Shown here one piece after another: positions 25,322-39,600 of a stretch of DNA of 64,000 nucleotides. Location of the stretch: contig CM034240.1 of NCBI GenBank assembly GCA_019916065.1, positions 18,275,894 to 18,339,893 on the forward strand, written 5' to 3'. The stretch is from Vitellaria paradoxa. Lineage: Eukaryota; Streptophyta; Magnoliopsida; Ericales; Sapotaceae. The notes below the pieces were generated by a model. The model was not told where the DNA came from, made no database searches, and worked only from the letters and a program-made list of their open reading frames with translations. Position 1 is the first letter of the stretch; each line of letters starts with the position of its first letter. The position numbers were made by a program, and so were the translations under genes.

Positions 25322-26130
25322 AAATAATCAATTGATTCAAGTATTTAGCCGTGATAACAAAATAAAAATAAAAAATAAAAAACAAAATCAAATTACTGAA
25401 AATATCTCCCGACTGCATTCTCATTTTCCTTTCTCAACTAACCAATCAAATATACTGGGAATGCTCTTTCCTTTCTCTTGCAAAACAAAGCAAACAGACT
25501 TGCAGTTCAACCCTTATCCTAAGAAGCAAGAAATGTGAATCAGTGGCAGCTTTCATTTCAGTGTTGAGGCTGCGTGACCAAATATATTTTTCAAGTACCA
25601 TAGCCATTGAAACGAATGCCGTTTTTATATGTCAATATCAAGCATTGTTTTCCTCCAACAGCATATTCTCAGGAAAAGCAATAATGTGGAACAAAACCCC
25701 AAATCAAAGGCCATCAAAGGTATCTATTTCATCTGTATTAATATGCCCACAAGGCAGAAAATTTATAGATACAATTTATAGATAACTAACGTGCATCAAC
25801 ACAACCGCAGAATTCCTGCCACCATTTTACACACACACACACACACACACATTCCTGTTTGGTAAACCAAAATATTTATTTTGCACCAAAAGCTATTAAT
25901 TTTGCCAGAACGCATAAAAAGTTAGTTTCACTAAACTAACAACTTTGGGTAAAACAAATAAATCAATTTTTTAGTTACCAAACACACTTTACACTAAAAA
26001 GGAAAAAAATTTTGATTTTGAAACCAAAAGTTACTAATTTTGCCAAACGCATAAAAAGTTCAACTTTTTAACCAAATTGGTAACCTTTAGTAGAAAAAGT
26101 CTAATTTTTTGAGTACCTATCTTCTAATTC
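25322..26130. other. Intergenic DNA with a direct repeat and a CA microsatellite
   Basis: A (CA)n run lies near 25830-25850. An imperfect direct repeat of about 37 bases (CCAAAAGCTATTAATTTTGCC at about 25885; CCAAAAGTTACTAATTTTGCC at about 26024) is part of a region with GTTTGGTAAACCAAA ends that looks like a decayed MITE. Two ~80-codon frames near 25299-25785 show no family resemblance and one lacks an ATG start. Confidence 0.4.
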
Positions 26131-26492
26131 TTTGGTAATAAGAATGAATATTTATATGATACAGAAAGTGACACTGACCATCTGATGCAGCAGTAACTCC
26201 GGATAATCAAATTGATCCTTGAACTGAAATGCACCGCCCTCATCCGGATAGTCGAGTTGTGTAAATGCTTGAGTTCCACTTTGAAGGATAGTTCCTCCAC
26301 CCAGTTGAAACAAGAATTGAAGGGAAGAGGAACCATCTTACATCCAATCTGCTACCTCCCTCGTGAGTAATTGAGCAGACGGATTGACTGCCACATTCCA
26401 GTCCACCAAATATCACAACCTAAACCAAGAAGACTTTCCTTTGTAGAAGTTATCGTGTTGTTCTAATTTGTCCTCTTTATTCACAGGCAACT
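26131..26492 (-). other. Probable helicase 3' UTR
   Basis: Directly downstream of the restored helicase stop (26493-26495, minus strand), this stretch is less AT-rich than the surrounding intergenic DNA. On the minus strand it runs into an AT-rich zone with ATAAATATTC near 26150, a reasonable polyadenylation region. The assignment is by position and composition only. Confidence 0.35.
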
Positions 26493-26971
26493 CTACCTCC
26501 ACTTAGTAGCATGAACTTGATTTTTCTTTTTGCTCTTCTTTAAAAGAATTGACATATGGTCGACAGCTTTTTCCAATGACATAGTTTCACCTGTCAACCA
26601 TTGAAGAGCCTGGGCTGCTGCATCCTTTCTGCAAGCTTCTTATTGCTGCAAGGATGACCAACAAAATCCAACCCGTTAAAAAACACAGTGGAGCGGAACT
26701 TGTTGTTTTTCAGTTGTGTTGTCTTGTACGTGGGTGCTCCGTGTCCGGCCCTGGCAAGCAATGTTTGCAGCTGACTCTTGGAATTATCACCACCGCCATC
26801 GCTACTTCTAGAGGGAGTACCAGTTAGTGACCCTTTTGTTGCCTTCTTTGAGGATGTTAGCACCTGGCGACCGAAAACAAATTTACCCTCGCATTGGTCC
26901 TCCGATATCAGCAGTCTTACTGCGGATAGGAGCTCAGTGTAGCTTTGCAAGTCCAACTTGGGGTTCAAAAG
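26493..26971 (-). CDS. Helicase exon 19: C-terminal dsRNA-binding domain, with a frame break
   Basis: The exon begins [18 protein letters not shown], includes [16 protein letters not shown], and then a double-stranded RNA binding fold ([34 protein letters not shown], then an Ala-rich helix). At 26626-26628 the A run is one base short, turning the frame to an early stop at 26594. In the adjacent frame the family-typical tail ([22 protein letters not shown]) continues to TAG at 26493-26495. The exon is 479 bases where 480 are expected. Confidence 0.85.
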
Positions 26972-29900
26972 CTGCCATAACAGTTACATAATGATAATAA
27001 AGATATTAAACATCAAGTAGCTGGTATTTCTCACTTCAAATTGGCAATTGAACATGTCCCCCATAAATTACAGCAACAATTACTTGGTCCAATTACAGCA
27101 TGTTTATAGTACGATGGAAAGATGAGAGTGGGAGGGCAGGTAATTGGCTTGGTGGATGAAAGAATGAAGGGAAGGAGAAACAAATTTGTCCATAACATGC
27201 CTCCAGGATTAGTCGAGTGGCTCGTGGATATGCTTCCAACAGAGACCACACAAGTTCGATTTCTAATTCAAGCAAGATGTGCGTGAAGGACAGCGTACAT
27301 CTCTCTGGTTGCTATGCAGTTCGTTGAGAACTGCAATAAACCGGTTGTGGGTTCCGAGTTACCCCCGAAAAAAAAAAAAATTGTCCACAACACCAAAAAT
27401 CATCCAAACAGTAGTTTTAAATCCCGTACTAGACAATGTACCAGTTTTGTTAATGATAAGGTGCATACTGGTACAAGTGCATCTCGGCGCACTGATTCGG
27501 ATTTATTATTATAAAATTATATATTTATTCAAAACATACATATCTACTCAAAATTTTAATATATCATTCAAAAAAAAATAAAATACAATTTAAATATAGA
27601 ACACAAATTATAAATAACATGTTGATGTTGATGGATAAAACTAATTCACCATGATTCACATTTTAATGAAGTAAATAAAAAAAATAAAGAAAAAATTTCT
27701 TTAAGTCAAGTCAGATAAAGAATGGAAAGAAACAAAGAATTCCATTTGTCAATTTTCGTTATACAAGGTTTGGGAAAGTTAAAAAATAAAAATAAAAAGA
27801 TTCCAAGAAAACACCCAAAAATTGAAAAACTTTTATGCCCTCCTAGAAATTTCAGTACAATTAGAAAAATCCCGGTACAAGCCAGCATAAGGCAGTACAA
27901 TTACCGGTATAGAACAGACATTAATTTCTACTGGCTTTCAACCGGCACTGTACATACCAGCCAGTATGGAATGGGTATTCATAACTATGATCCAAATGAA
28001 GTGAATAAAAACACTTCCCCAAATTACACTCACGCACTCCCCCTCCAAAAAAAATAATAATAAATAAATAAATAAAAAGGAAAACTTTCCATCCCTTGTA
28101 ACACGAGAGTCAGAAAATACCTACCTTCATATGAATAAGTTCTTCAAGCTCCCTCTTTAAGCTTATATATGTATCTGCTAAGGCAGGTTTCATGAAAAAC
28201 TCCAAGTATCCTCCCAACATTTTCAAGTGTCCATCCTGTCCAAAAGCAGAAAATTGACAAAAGTGAAAAAAATATGGCACACTAAGATGAATCAAAAATA
28301 ATTATTGTCGAAGAACTAATAAAGATTATGGTAACAAGCAGAAATGGAGTAAGAAATTACCAAGCCCCCTATAGAAATATTTCCTCCGAATAACAGGAGC
28401 GCAGAATCAGATACTGCTGTGGAATCTCGGAGGAATACCGAATTCACTTTAACCTTTTCATTAAAAACCAGCCATGGGTATGGAATTTTGGGTTCCTGTG
28501 CGTTCACAGAATTCTGGAAAAAAGGAAAAGGAAATTCAACCCACACTGATGAATCTGATGATTGTTTTTTATTGCCTGTTTGGAGTGCCAAATTTTGGCC
28601 CAAAAAAAAAAAAAAACAGAAAGTAGGCAAATTTTGGATCGTTGGGTGTTAGGTGTGTTCCTCAAAAAGTGTGAAAAAGTTGGTAAAAGTTGAAGATTTT
28701 TGGCATGGAGAAAAAGTTGGAGAAAGTTGGAGATCTTCGGCCAAATTTGGCACTCCAAACTCACATAATATTAAAACAAATTTATGAACAATGCCTCAAC
28801 GAACTGAACACCCATTGTTCAGCAGCAAAGAGATGAGAAGAAACTTACCGAGTGCAGAAGTACCGACCATCCTCCATTGTTTTCAATGATATAGACTTCT
28901 CTTTGTTCTGTAAAGATAGAATTCAATCAGTTTTAGCTGGCTTAGAGACCATAGCAAGGAAAATAAATACTACAACTCCAAAGTTTGGATGAAACTGTAG
29001 AGAAACAACTATTTCCACCCAAAGGCAAATACCATGATGTCACAACTTGCAATGAATTTTTTATCTTTCTTCTTAAGCACTAAAACTCAGAAGACACATA
29101 ATCACACTGGAATTTAAGAAAATTTTAAGAGATTAAAATAGTAGGAAGAAAGAAAGGGGTAAATGGAAACAAAAATGTATACAGAATCCAATAAAAGCAA
29201 GAAGGAAAAAATAGAGAGTTTAAAATATGGAAAGTATTAAGAAAATCATACGCCAAAAAAGCAAAAGAAATTAAATAAAAAAAACATAACCCACCACGAC
29301 AGAGCATATGCCAGGGAACAGACCCGCACAGATAATGGCTCTGACCAAATGCTCATCATGTCTCCATTTGTTGCTAGTCTCTGTATTGTTGTCAACCAAA
29401 CCTGTGTCCTTGAGCAGAAAATAGAACTGCTTCCGAAGGGAGTCAATGGCTTTTAGAGTTTGTGCAGAAAGAAAATTTTTCCAACAATACTCGTAACCTG
29501 ATTGCTGTCTTTCAGCTTCTTTCCAACCATCATATGCCCGAACAAGAGCAAGATGATCACTGTAATCACGGGCAGAGAACTGGGCCTTTGCTGATTCTGC
29601 GAGCTGCAAAAAGAAAACAAGAGATCATCAAAAGCAACTTCTAAAACCTTTAAACAGAACCAACAAAAGGTTACAAAAAAATAAATAAGAGGGCAATCAC
29701 CATGTTAATTTAAATATAAATCTGAAGCCTCACAAATGAAGATTGATACTATACATACAAAGTGATGGTGAGTTGATATTTTTGGCACGTCAAAAGATTT
29801 TAAGAACAGGTAGAAAAAGGTAGGGGAGGATATGGTGAACAGATTGGATGGGTTACATTTTCTTCATCAGTTAACTAGATGGATGTTACCAAGGCCCAGA

Positions 29901-32900
29901 GTGGGCTTTCAATGCCATCTTGTTTTCCACAAGCAGCCGGAGAGCCTAATCAAAGTGTCTGGCCATGCATAAAGAAAGAATAAGAAATCATCAAGTAAAC
30001 CCCCCCACCCCCCAACAAACACACACGGGTTTGAAAGTAAGTAGATGTCAAAAACTACATCCACATTAACTGTACTTGTCAAAATGACACCATAACCACT
30101 GCCATAGTGCAAAGCCAAGATACCAAAAGGCTTAAGTGGTAGACTCAAAGGCTGGCTCAATGGCTAGGCAAGTTAGGCAACAGCTCGAGGCCCAATCCAA
30201 TAAGAAGGCCCAATTTATTTTTAATTTTTTAAATGAATTGTATATATTTAGTGATTTCAATTTTATCTTCTCTCAATATAATAAAGTAATCTTAATACTT
30301 ATCTTAATCTCAAGTAATTTTAATACTTATCTTAGTTCATAGAAATAATATTTTGTGCGTCTCTCTAATATTATCCATTAAAATAACTAATTGAGATGGA
30401 CTCTATTTCCTTCTCCTTTCAACCAATTTTAAGACACTTGCCCTCATCTTTAACTCTAAAAATGACGTACACAATAGATATATATACATAAAATAATAAC
30501 TATTAGTTCTAAATTAATTCTATAATTTGTCCAATCCATTTCAAACAAATTTTTAAAGAGCCTTTGCATATAGTAAAAAAATTTAATAGCCATCATTTCC
30601 AATAATTTGAAATCAAACAAAGATTTAAAAAAAAAAAAAAAAAATTGGAAAGTGGGTGTTTTCCATATATTTCAGTCATTAGGCGCTTAATAAAAGTGGG
30701 AGACATTTTATTTGCTACAGCAGAAATAAAAATAAAACATAAATAAATAATCCTATAAATATGTCAATAAAATCTTAAAAATTAATCATTCTTTCTCTTT
30801 TAATTACTTGTACATTAAAAAAAGATTTCCAATACATTTGCACAGTAGAAAACTATTTACTATACTCTTACAAGAAAATAATTCCACAGTAGAAAACTTT
30901 TTACTATACTCTTACAAGAAAATAATTCCATATAAACTATCTCATAAAGAAGAAGAAGTGATGTTCACTTTTTTAAATTTTTATATCTTTTGGTTTTTTA
31001 GGCTTCTATGTTTTGGTTGGTATTTATCATTTTTTCGATAATGCCATTCTAATTTAAGACATATAACCCAAAATACAAACACCAAAACTAGGGAGAAATA
31101 CATGAAATAGAAAAAATAATTGAAACTTGAAAAGGGGGGGTTCTCATAAATTTACGCTACATCAATAGAAAAAACACATGGATTATTACCTATATCATTA
31201 ATAAAATTATAGTATTTAAACAAAGCTTGAATACAAAAATTTAACAAATACTTTTGTATCTCAAAAGCAAAAAGAATTATCTTCAAATAAAAATTTAGAA
31301 ATATTTTATACTCGATCAAAAAAAATTGTATTATTTTTACGAAAAAGGCCTCATCATTGAATTTGCCTTTGGCCCCCCACTGATATTGAGCTGGCCCTAG
31401 TAAACTTAGGCATAGAATCATTGACCAATACAAGGGCTAATTGTTCAAGGTTGAACAAAATTGATTCACTTGTCCAAATAAAAGGAAGAGATCTTTAGTT
31501 GTAAACTCAAACTTAGGCATGGAATTATTAACCAGTACGAGGGCTAATAATTGTTCAAGGTTGAACAACATTCCGTTCACTTCTCCAAATAGAAAAGAAA
31601 GATAAATCAATGCTTCTCACATATTCATAGCAGAGCGACACAGATTACCAAAACAAAAAAGGAAGTAACAAAATAAAAGCAGCAGCAACAACAGCAGAAG
31701 CAGGAAAACAAAATAAAATGCAGTAGAATTATAATCAGCAACTATCACACAAGGTAGTAAGCTAACTTACATCCTTCTTATCAAATGGCATAAGGAATGG
31801 GTCTCTGACACTTAGCCCAGCAACAACAGTCATTATTGGATCTAGGCAGTTGAAAATAGCTCCTAATAAAATCATTTTCCCCAATTTGGGCTCAACTGGA
31901 AGCATTGACAAGTTGTGTCCTGTGAAACAATTCGAACGATTTTAGGTTTGTTTTCTACGGAATATCTCCAAAAGCTTCCCAAAAAAAGTGTAGAAAAAAT
32001 TATAACAGTGAGCAAGGGATGAATGAAACTACAGATGTTTTGGTACCTAACACTGTTAGATTTTCATTCTCATCAAGAGCCCCAATGATCTTCAAATATT
32101 CAATAGCATTTTGTACCTGGACAAAAAAAATGTTATCCAAAGAAAAAATATGAAATTTTAACAAATATATTAAACTACTGATATGAGCAGAAGCACATTG
32201 ATATGGTTGGAAATTTTAGAGAAACTTAAGTCAGAATGCCAGAACATTATATCCTGTCAAGGATCCACAAATAGGGTCCGAGGATCAAAAGAACAAATCA
32301 TCTGAAACTTACAGATAAAGGCTCTGGTGGCTGCAAGGCCCTTGATAGGAATTCTGAGATGCTACCAAGTTGTAAGCTTTTGATTTGCAAGCATAAAGAC
32401 TGCAAAGGAGTCCTTAAAAGTTCAGGAAGTTGATAATCAGCAAAAGCATCATAAACGCATCGGGGATACAGATGGTAGCACTCCCCAGGTTGAACACGTC
32501 CAGCTCTACCTCTTCTCTGCAGAATGGAGAAGAAGATTAGCATTAATGACCCACACAACCGTAGAAACAGTCTGCATGGAACTACAGAAGTAGCAACCAA
32601 CTAACACTACTTAAACAGTGAAATGCATATCAAAATAATTTACCTGCCGAGCTGAAGCCTTTGAGATCCATGAAGGAAGCAAACATGGAGTGTTATTCAG
32701 AGCATCATATGATGTCTCTTTCGCCTTTCCACAGTCAACCACAAAGACCACATCATTAATTGTGATGCTTGTCTCAGCCATATTAGTGGCCAGAACTATT
32801 TTTCGAATTCCATCTTCAGGCTTATCAAATATTAGTTTCTGACATGCATAACAAAAAAATAAAATAAAATAAATAAAGAAAGTGAGAAAGAAAAACCCAA

Positions 32901-35900
32901 ATTAATAGAAATACAAATTTATTTGTCAACATAGATGTAAACAAAATACCGATGCATCATGAATTGAAAGGTAATTCATAGTCATATTTCTTCCCAGCAG
33001 GGAGAGAGAAGAATTTAATGAGATTTAAAAAAGTTAAAAAAACAATTAAAAGAAAAAAAAAGAGAAACTTTCACAACATGGATATGCATTATTGGGTAGT
33101 ATCCCTGCATATAAAAACAAAATATCAGTGAAGCACAACTACTAAAACTAAATGTTTCAATAATTAAAACTAGACAGCTTAAAGAATCAATTATCGTAGC
33201 TTCTAATTTTAAAAATAAAATTCAATTGATTGCAGTAAAAGAGAAGCACCCAAAATACACAATGCAGAAAAGTCTTAAAAGTATTTACCAAATTCAATCA
33301 ACCAAGAAGACATACCCAATTCAACCACCCAACAAAGTCTTGGGAAAATAAAGAGAGCACTCCCCATACTTGTGATTCACCCAAACAAGCAGCTAAAATA
33401 GCCAAGCAACAGCTTCTTAACCAGAGAAGTCAAGATTCTAATACACTTCCCCTTGCACCATTAGGGGGAAAAAGGATCTAACCCCACACCCAAGAACAAT
33501 TCTATAGTTCTTCGAAGGACACTCCTAAAGCTATTCCATAGCAAACACCAAAATCACAACATCCACCCATCACCTACTGTGAAACAGACAGACTTGCACA
33601 ATTACACCACAATATTTTCTAGTGTACCCTTCCCACCAAGCTCAAGATAATCTTCTGACATCTGACCAAGGTAGTCCAGTCATATGTGGGGCCAACAAAA
33701 ACTTATATGACCAATCTTCCCCCAAACCAAACAAATCCCTTACTCAAAGGTAAAGCTGAATGACCACTATGCTAGCAAAGGATTGTGTTAGGTCTAATAT
33801 CGTACCAAATCCCATGAACAAAAGCATCTAATTATTTGAAATTCTGTTCTAATCTCATAGAATTTACAATTGTTCTTAGTCAAGAATTTGTAACAAAGGT
33901 TTTTGGAATTCCTACATTTTATAGTTATCATTAGTCTAGCATACTCAATCTTCATTTTAGATCACTTCTAAAAAATATTATCCTCATTTCATGTCGGTGA
34001 CAGTGCCTTTAAGTCCAAGACTGTCCGAATTCATATGAGAGACAGTGATTGTGCTTTTCAACCCAAGAAAAATTGAAGTCGGACAGCATCCATAATTGTA
34101 TTGTATAAAACTTGACTCGTTAAAAAAACTTTACCAAAACAAAAATGACCTATTACATATATAATATATATAGGGTTATGCTAAATGCACTCCACTTAAA
34201 ACTTCCCATGCTTCAAAAAATACCTTTTTTTTTTTGGTAATTAAAAAAAAAATACTTTTTTTTTTGGTAATTCATTCTGAGATGGGAATGGAGTGCAGAA
34301 AGCTAAAAGAGGAGTGCATTTAGCACCTACCTTTTTTATTACTTAAAAATGACCTATTATGTACACAATCATGTGTAGAAGTGCCTACAAAAGAATTCAT
34401 AACCAATAGCATGAGACATTAACAATACAATTTATAAATTTTGTATGAAATATACAAGGGTTAATCCTCAAGTTGGCATGGGTCAGATCTCAGTTATGCA
34501 ACTCCTAACGCAAGAACCATATGATTTGGTAGGTTTTGGGATTTTTGGAGCCAGCACTGAATCAAGCCACAATTCAGCCCATGAAGACAGGGTTGGTATG
34601 GTTTCCTGCTTTACTCAGTCATTTCCGCACCTTCACTTCTTAATATAGCCAAAAAATACTGCATTAACAGTTTTTGTACACCTCCACTTTAATTTAGTAA
34701 ATCAAATATGCTATCTAGGCCTGGTCAACCCATCCCAAAAAAGTGAAACCAGTGAGCCAACTAACCAGACACAGCTGGTTGAGTTCAAAGTGAAAAAACA
34801 TAAGTTCTTGTTGCGTTCAAAAAATAATTGAACAAGTTAATATGAGCAAGGCCCAAAACTTGTACTATCTACAAATATGATGCTGAAACCACCACACCAA
34901 TTCAAGGACTTAGTAAATTTTTTAAATATTTAAATTTAAACAGCTTATGAATAAAACTACTTCAGCGGGCTACCACAAATGAACTTGTTGACACAGTCAT
35001 AACCTGGCCACTAATAGAGGTCAACTGCGAAGGGCATTTTTGATAAGTAGGCTTAAAACTTACCAACTTTAATATCCAACATCGAGCAAAAGGTAGCATC
35101 CCCTTTTTTCTTTTGTTTCGTTCTTCAAGATAAAAATACATGGTGATCTTGTGTTCTCTTTTAAGGAAAAAATCTTAAAGATCCAATTCCAAAACAAAAA
35201 CGTAAAGAAAGCATATGCACAAGCATGCTAACTCAAGCAGCGCAACATATACATGCATGCTATCTTGCACATTGTGCGCGCGCGCGCAAGAGAGAGAGAG
35301 AGGGGGGGGAGGGAGAGAGAGCAAGAAACACCTTACGCAAATGATGCTCACCATGTACAATGTGCATGCAAATTGATATAATGAATACATGTGCATGTGT
35401 AACACGTAATCCACATCCAAATACTCCTGAGAGGAAGGACTATGTAAGACACTACTTCCCAAAAGAAAAAACATATATTAATTTCAGATTGTAACAAATT
35501 GTGACAGCAAGTTAAGAATGATGCTAATTGAAGAATAGTGGCCTTAAAATCCTTTCAACATCCATTATGAAATCCTTGAATGTTACATAAAGTTGTTACA
35601 ACTTCTAAAAGTTTCAAAAAAATAAATTTTGGAATAGCATGCACGATAAAATGGAAAATCAGAAGGAACAACATTCAAAGCCGAAGCCCATTAAAGAACC
35701 TTCAAGGTTTTGATGGTTATGAAATTAAATGTTTGTCGCCAAGCCTCAATGCAAAAATTAAGTGGTAAAACTCGAGTAAAACATGCAGACTGTGCCACAA
35801 GTTGATTAAAACACGCAGACTGTGCCACAAGTTGATTTAGTTAGAATTGAAGACCACGACTCATAGGGACTCGAATGGCTCAAAAGACAACCATTAGAAT

Positions 35901-36618
35901 CTTGTCTGAAAAATAAAAATAAAGAAACATATGGTCAGGATTCTTCCTCAACAGTCTCAATCACAAACATGAAAACGGCAAAAACATCAGATATCTTTCA
36001 CAAACAGGAATTGATAGTAACAATAAAACAAAATGCAGAATTAAAAGCAGATGGTAAGGTTACCTGCTCCGAGCTAGCCATGGAACCATGACATGCAAGC
36101 AGCAAAACTCGACTTTGATCTCCCAAGAGTGGATGAGCTTGGAGTTGATCTTTCAAAGAATTTATGTCATCCCAACCAGTCATAAACACCAAAACAGCAC
36201 CAGGTCTTTCCTTTCTAACAATATGGCAAAGCACATGTTCAATGAGATTAAAGCCAATTGAATCAGGATTCCAACAGGATAAAGACTCCCGAGTTCGTGG
36301 ACTACATCCCCTAAAATCAGCAGCTTCAAGTGCATCCTATTACAGGTGAAGTTAGAGATGAAGTAACTGAAAACCAGAACCATGCAATACAAAAAGGAGA
36401 AGATGACTTCATAAGATTTTATACCTCAACTTCTGAAGCAATTTGGCTCTTCCTCTTTCTGAGAGCTTGTTTCTGCATTTTCCACATCTTTTCTTGACCA
36501 TAATTATCAATTTGGTTATATGGAGTTAACCTATATCCAGTCATGTCCAAAATATTCTCCAGAAAATGACTTCGAACTGGGTGTGTAAAGCCCTTAGAAA
36601 AAAACCCAGGTAATTAAA

Positions 36619-36649
<31 letters not shown>

Positions 36650-39600
36650 CGAAACAAAAACGAAAAACAAAACAAAATGAGTTTAGCATAAAATTGTATG
36701 CATCACAATTCTTTTTTATTACAAAGATTGAAGGACAGTAGCATACATGTTAAGCCCATTTTTGGCATCTTTTTATAAAATATTCATGCATGCTACGAAC
36801 ATGTCACCCTTTGATTATACTTCACAATTATTTAATTCATAAAAAAAAAATTCCACAGTAGACAAAAGAAAGAAGGCCATTGCTCACTTAGTGGATAAAG
36901 TTTGTCATTAAGCATGGGAATTCAAGCTCAAAGAACAAATGCAGCCACTTCATATGATAATTCCCTTCTCTAGAGGCCCAATTTGTATCATTTTGTTTCG
37001 TCTCTTTTAAAATAAGTGCAATAAAAAGTGGTTCAGCTGCCAACTTGTGAATGCAGCTTTAAATATAAGGCCCACCTCATGCATGTAATGGTAAATTCAA
37101 GTCTACATCTCATGCACCCCAACCAAAGTCCCTCATTGGAGAGACCAAAACTAGGCCATACCCTATTCTTACATGAACACCTACTTCACTTCACCAACCA
37201 CCATACATTATTGAGACAACACTATTATAGCCTAAGACGCACAAACACTTCTAAGAAGGTATCGTGTTTATGTAAAACCAACACTTGTTAGACAATGTCA
37301 CTCATCCAAATAAATCCTATTATTATCTTTTTATTAATAAAATAATTTTATTAATAACAAAGAAAAAAAGCTAAGACGAAGGCATCAAGGAAATGCCACA
37401 AGAAGAATGTAAAGCCTCACTACAGTATCATATTCTCGTACCAAAGAATTTTTGAACACTAGGGTAATACACGTTAATTGTTTAGACATACGTAAAACCC
37501 AAAAATTTGAAGAAAAACATGTAACCCATCAATAATAAAATAAAATAAATATGGATTTATACCTGTAATTCATCCTCTTCTAAATTTTTTTTTAATTCAA
37601 AATTTATAAAATTCAAACCTTCAAATGTACTTAAGAATAGAGTTTTCTAAAGTAAAGATTAGAACTTTTGTTCATACTTCTTTGTTATTAATGTGTAATA
37701 GAAAATGTGTCCTTGACGCACCGTGTCCAAATCTTTTGAAAATTGTTCTATTGGCATATCAAATTCATGCCACATCCATGTCTTTTCATTTGTGTATTTG
37801 TGCCTCTTAGGTTGCGCCTTTTCTCTACCCAAACAAGAGGAGCTTTTCCATCTTTTTGTTTTCTTTTTGGCAAAGAAAATGAAGGAAAAGATAAAATCAA
37901 ATGAATTCTATCTATGAGACTTTTCTCCATATCATTCTAAAATAAAATTAATGTTCCAATCTAGGTGTGCGTACCATGGTGGGCCAACTATGAACAATAA
38001 ATAAGTAAGAGAGCAATGGATCAAAAGAAAAGTTCAAGAAAAAAAGGATATATTCCATTATCAAATATTTAACCCATCAAATAAAGAATAATAAGTCAAT
38101 ATTAAAAAAAAAAAAATAGCTAAGAAGATTATACAAGATTGGAGGAAAGTTTGATTATTATTATTATAAATGGGAGATAGGCTGATAATACCTACAAAAA
38201 GAAAAAAAAATGGTTAACTGTATTCTAAACTTACAGGAATATGGATCATAGGTGCACCACCAAAGTACGATGAGAAAAGCTCGGCATTTAGGGTTGCACT
38301 CATTAAAATTAACCTCAATTCAGGCCGACGAGGCAGGAGATCCTTTAGGACAATAAGCAGAAAATCTGACATAAAATGCAGATTGTCTAAGCAAACATAT
38401 CAAAAACAGAAAAATGGAAGTTGAGCCAATTCCAGAATACCTTCATTCATTCCTCGTTCATGAATCTCATCAACAATAACATGAGTTACCCCTTTCAAGT
38501 TTCTGTCAACAAGTAATCTCCTTAACAAAATGCCTGTAGTGCAAAAAAGGAGGCGAGTATCCCTCCCTTTCATTCCCTCCAATCGTACTTTATAACCAAC
38601 CTTTGGAAGGAAATACATATTATATACATTATGGAATTTAGTTTCATCTGGCAAAGGAAATGAAAACATTGACAAACATAAGGTTCTGAAGCATGAACCC
38701 AAAAGATGAAGTATACATACAGATTCACCAAGGTTCTCTCCTCGCTCTGCAGCAACTCTTTCAGCAACTGCCATAGCAGATATTCGTCTGGGCTGAGTAC
38801 AAATAATACTACAGACAGCACCACGTGCAGCTTCAGTTTCAGACTCCAATATATATTGAGGAAGCTGTGTGGTTTTACCACACCCTGTTTCACCAGACAC
38901 AACCACCACCTGCAAAATCATTACAAACGTACAGCTATTTCATGATCTAACAAAATAAAACATGCATGCCAGGAGTAATCAGAATGCGCCATCACTTAAA
39001 GCACATTTATAATAGCCAGCATCAAATAATAGCCATGTGCATTGTGGTATCAGGAACATGAACAAGTCACATCTCTAAATTATTGCATGATTAATGAATA
39101 TCATTCCATACATACTCTGGGCTTCAATGATGAGAACTTGAGAAGCATAAAATATCAGGAATAACAACATATTTACCAAGGCACACGCTGGATTGAAAAC
39201 AAATAAAAGCTAGCTAACTCATGTAGATCTTTACAGGTTCCAAAACAATAAGCAATTAAATAAATGAAGTCAAGTTAAACTAGAGGATACGATAAGAGAG
39301 ACTATATCCATTATTCCATATTAAAATCTAAAAAGGCACTGCCTTCAGAATTCTTCCCTTGTCAACAAAAAAGTATGAACGAAGTAAACATAGAATTACC
39401 AACCAAAATTGAGTTAGATAAGAAAACAAGTCATAAAGTACCTGATTTTGTGAAATGGAGTTTAATAATGCCTCTCTCTCCTTGAATGCTGGGAGGCTTC
39501 TACGAAATTCTAACATCTTTTGGCCCTCCACAGATTCCTATAATACAAGAATTTGTCAATCAATTAAACATGTATGAACAATGCATAGAGTGAAACACAT

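Noticed and set aside
25299..25785. Two ~80-codon frames upstream of the helicase 3' end
   Set aside because: One overlaps the end of a MITE, the other has no ATG start, and neither shows domains.
26594..26640. A cryptic intron to explain the frame change in the last helicase exon
   Set aside because: The conserved protein blocks on either side are contiguous in DNA with only one base missing; there is no room for an intron.
29125..29307. Short hydrophobic antisense frames in helicase introns
   Set aside because: They lie in AT-rich intronic sequence, often with non-ATG starts; the splice map explains the region.
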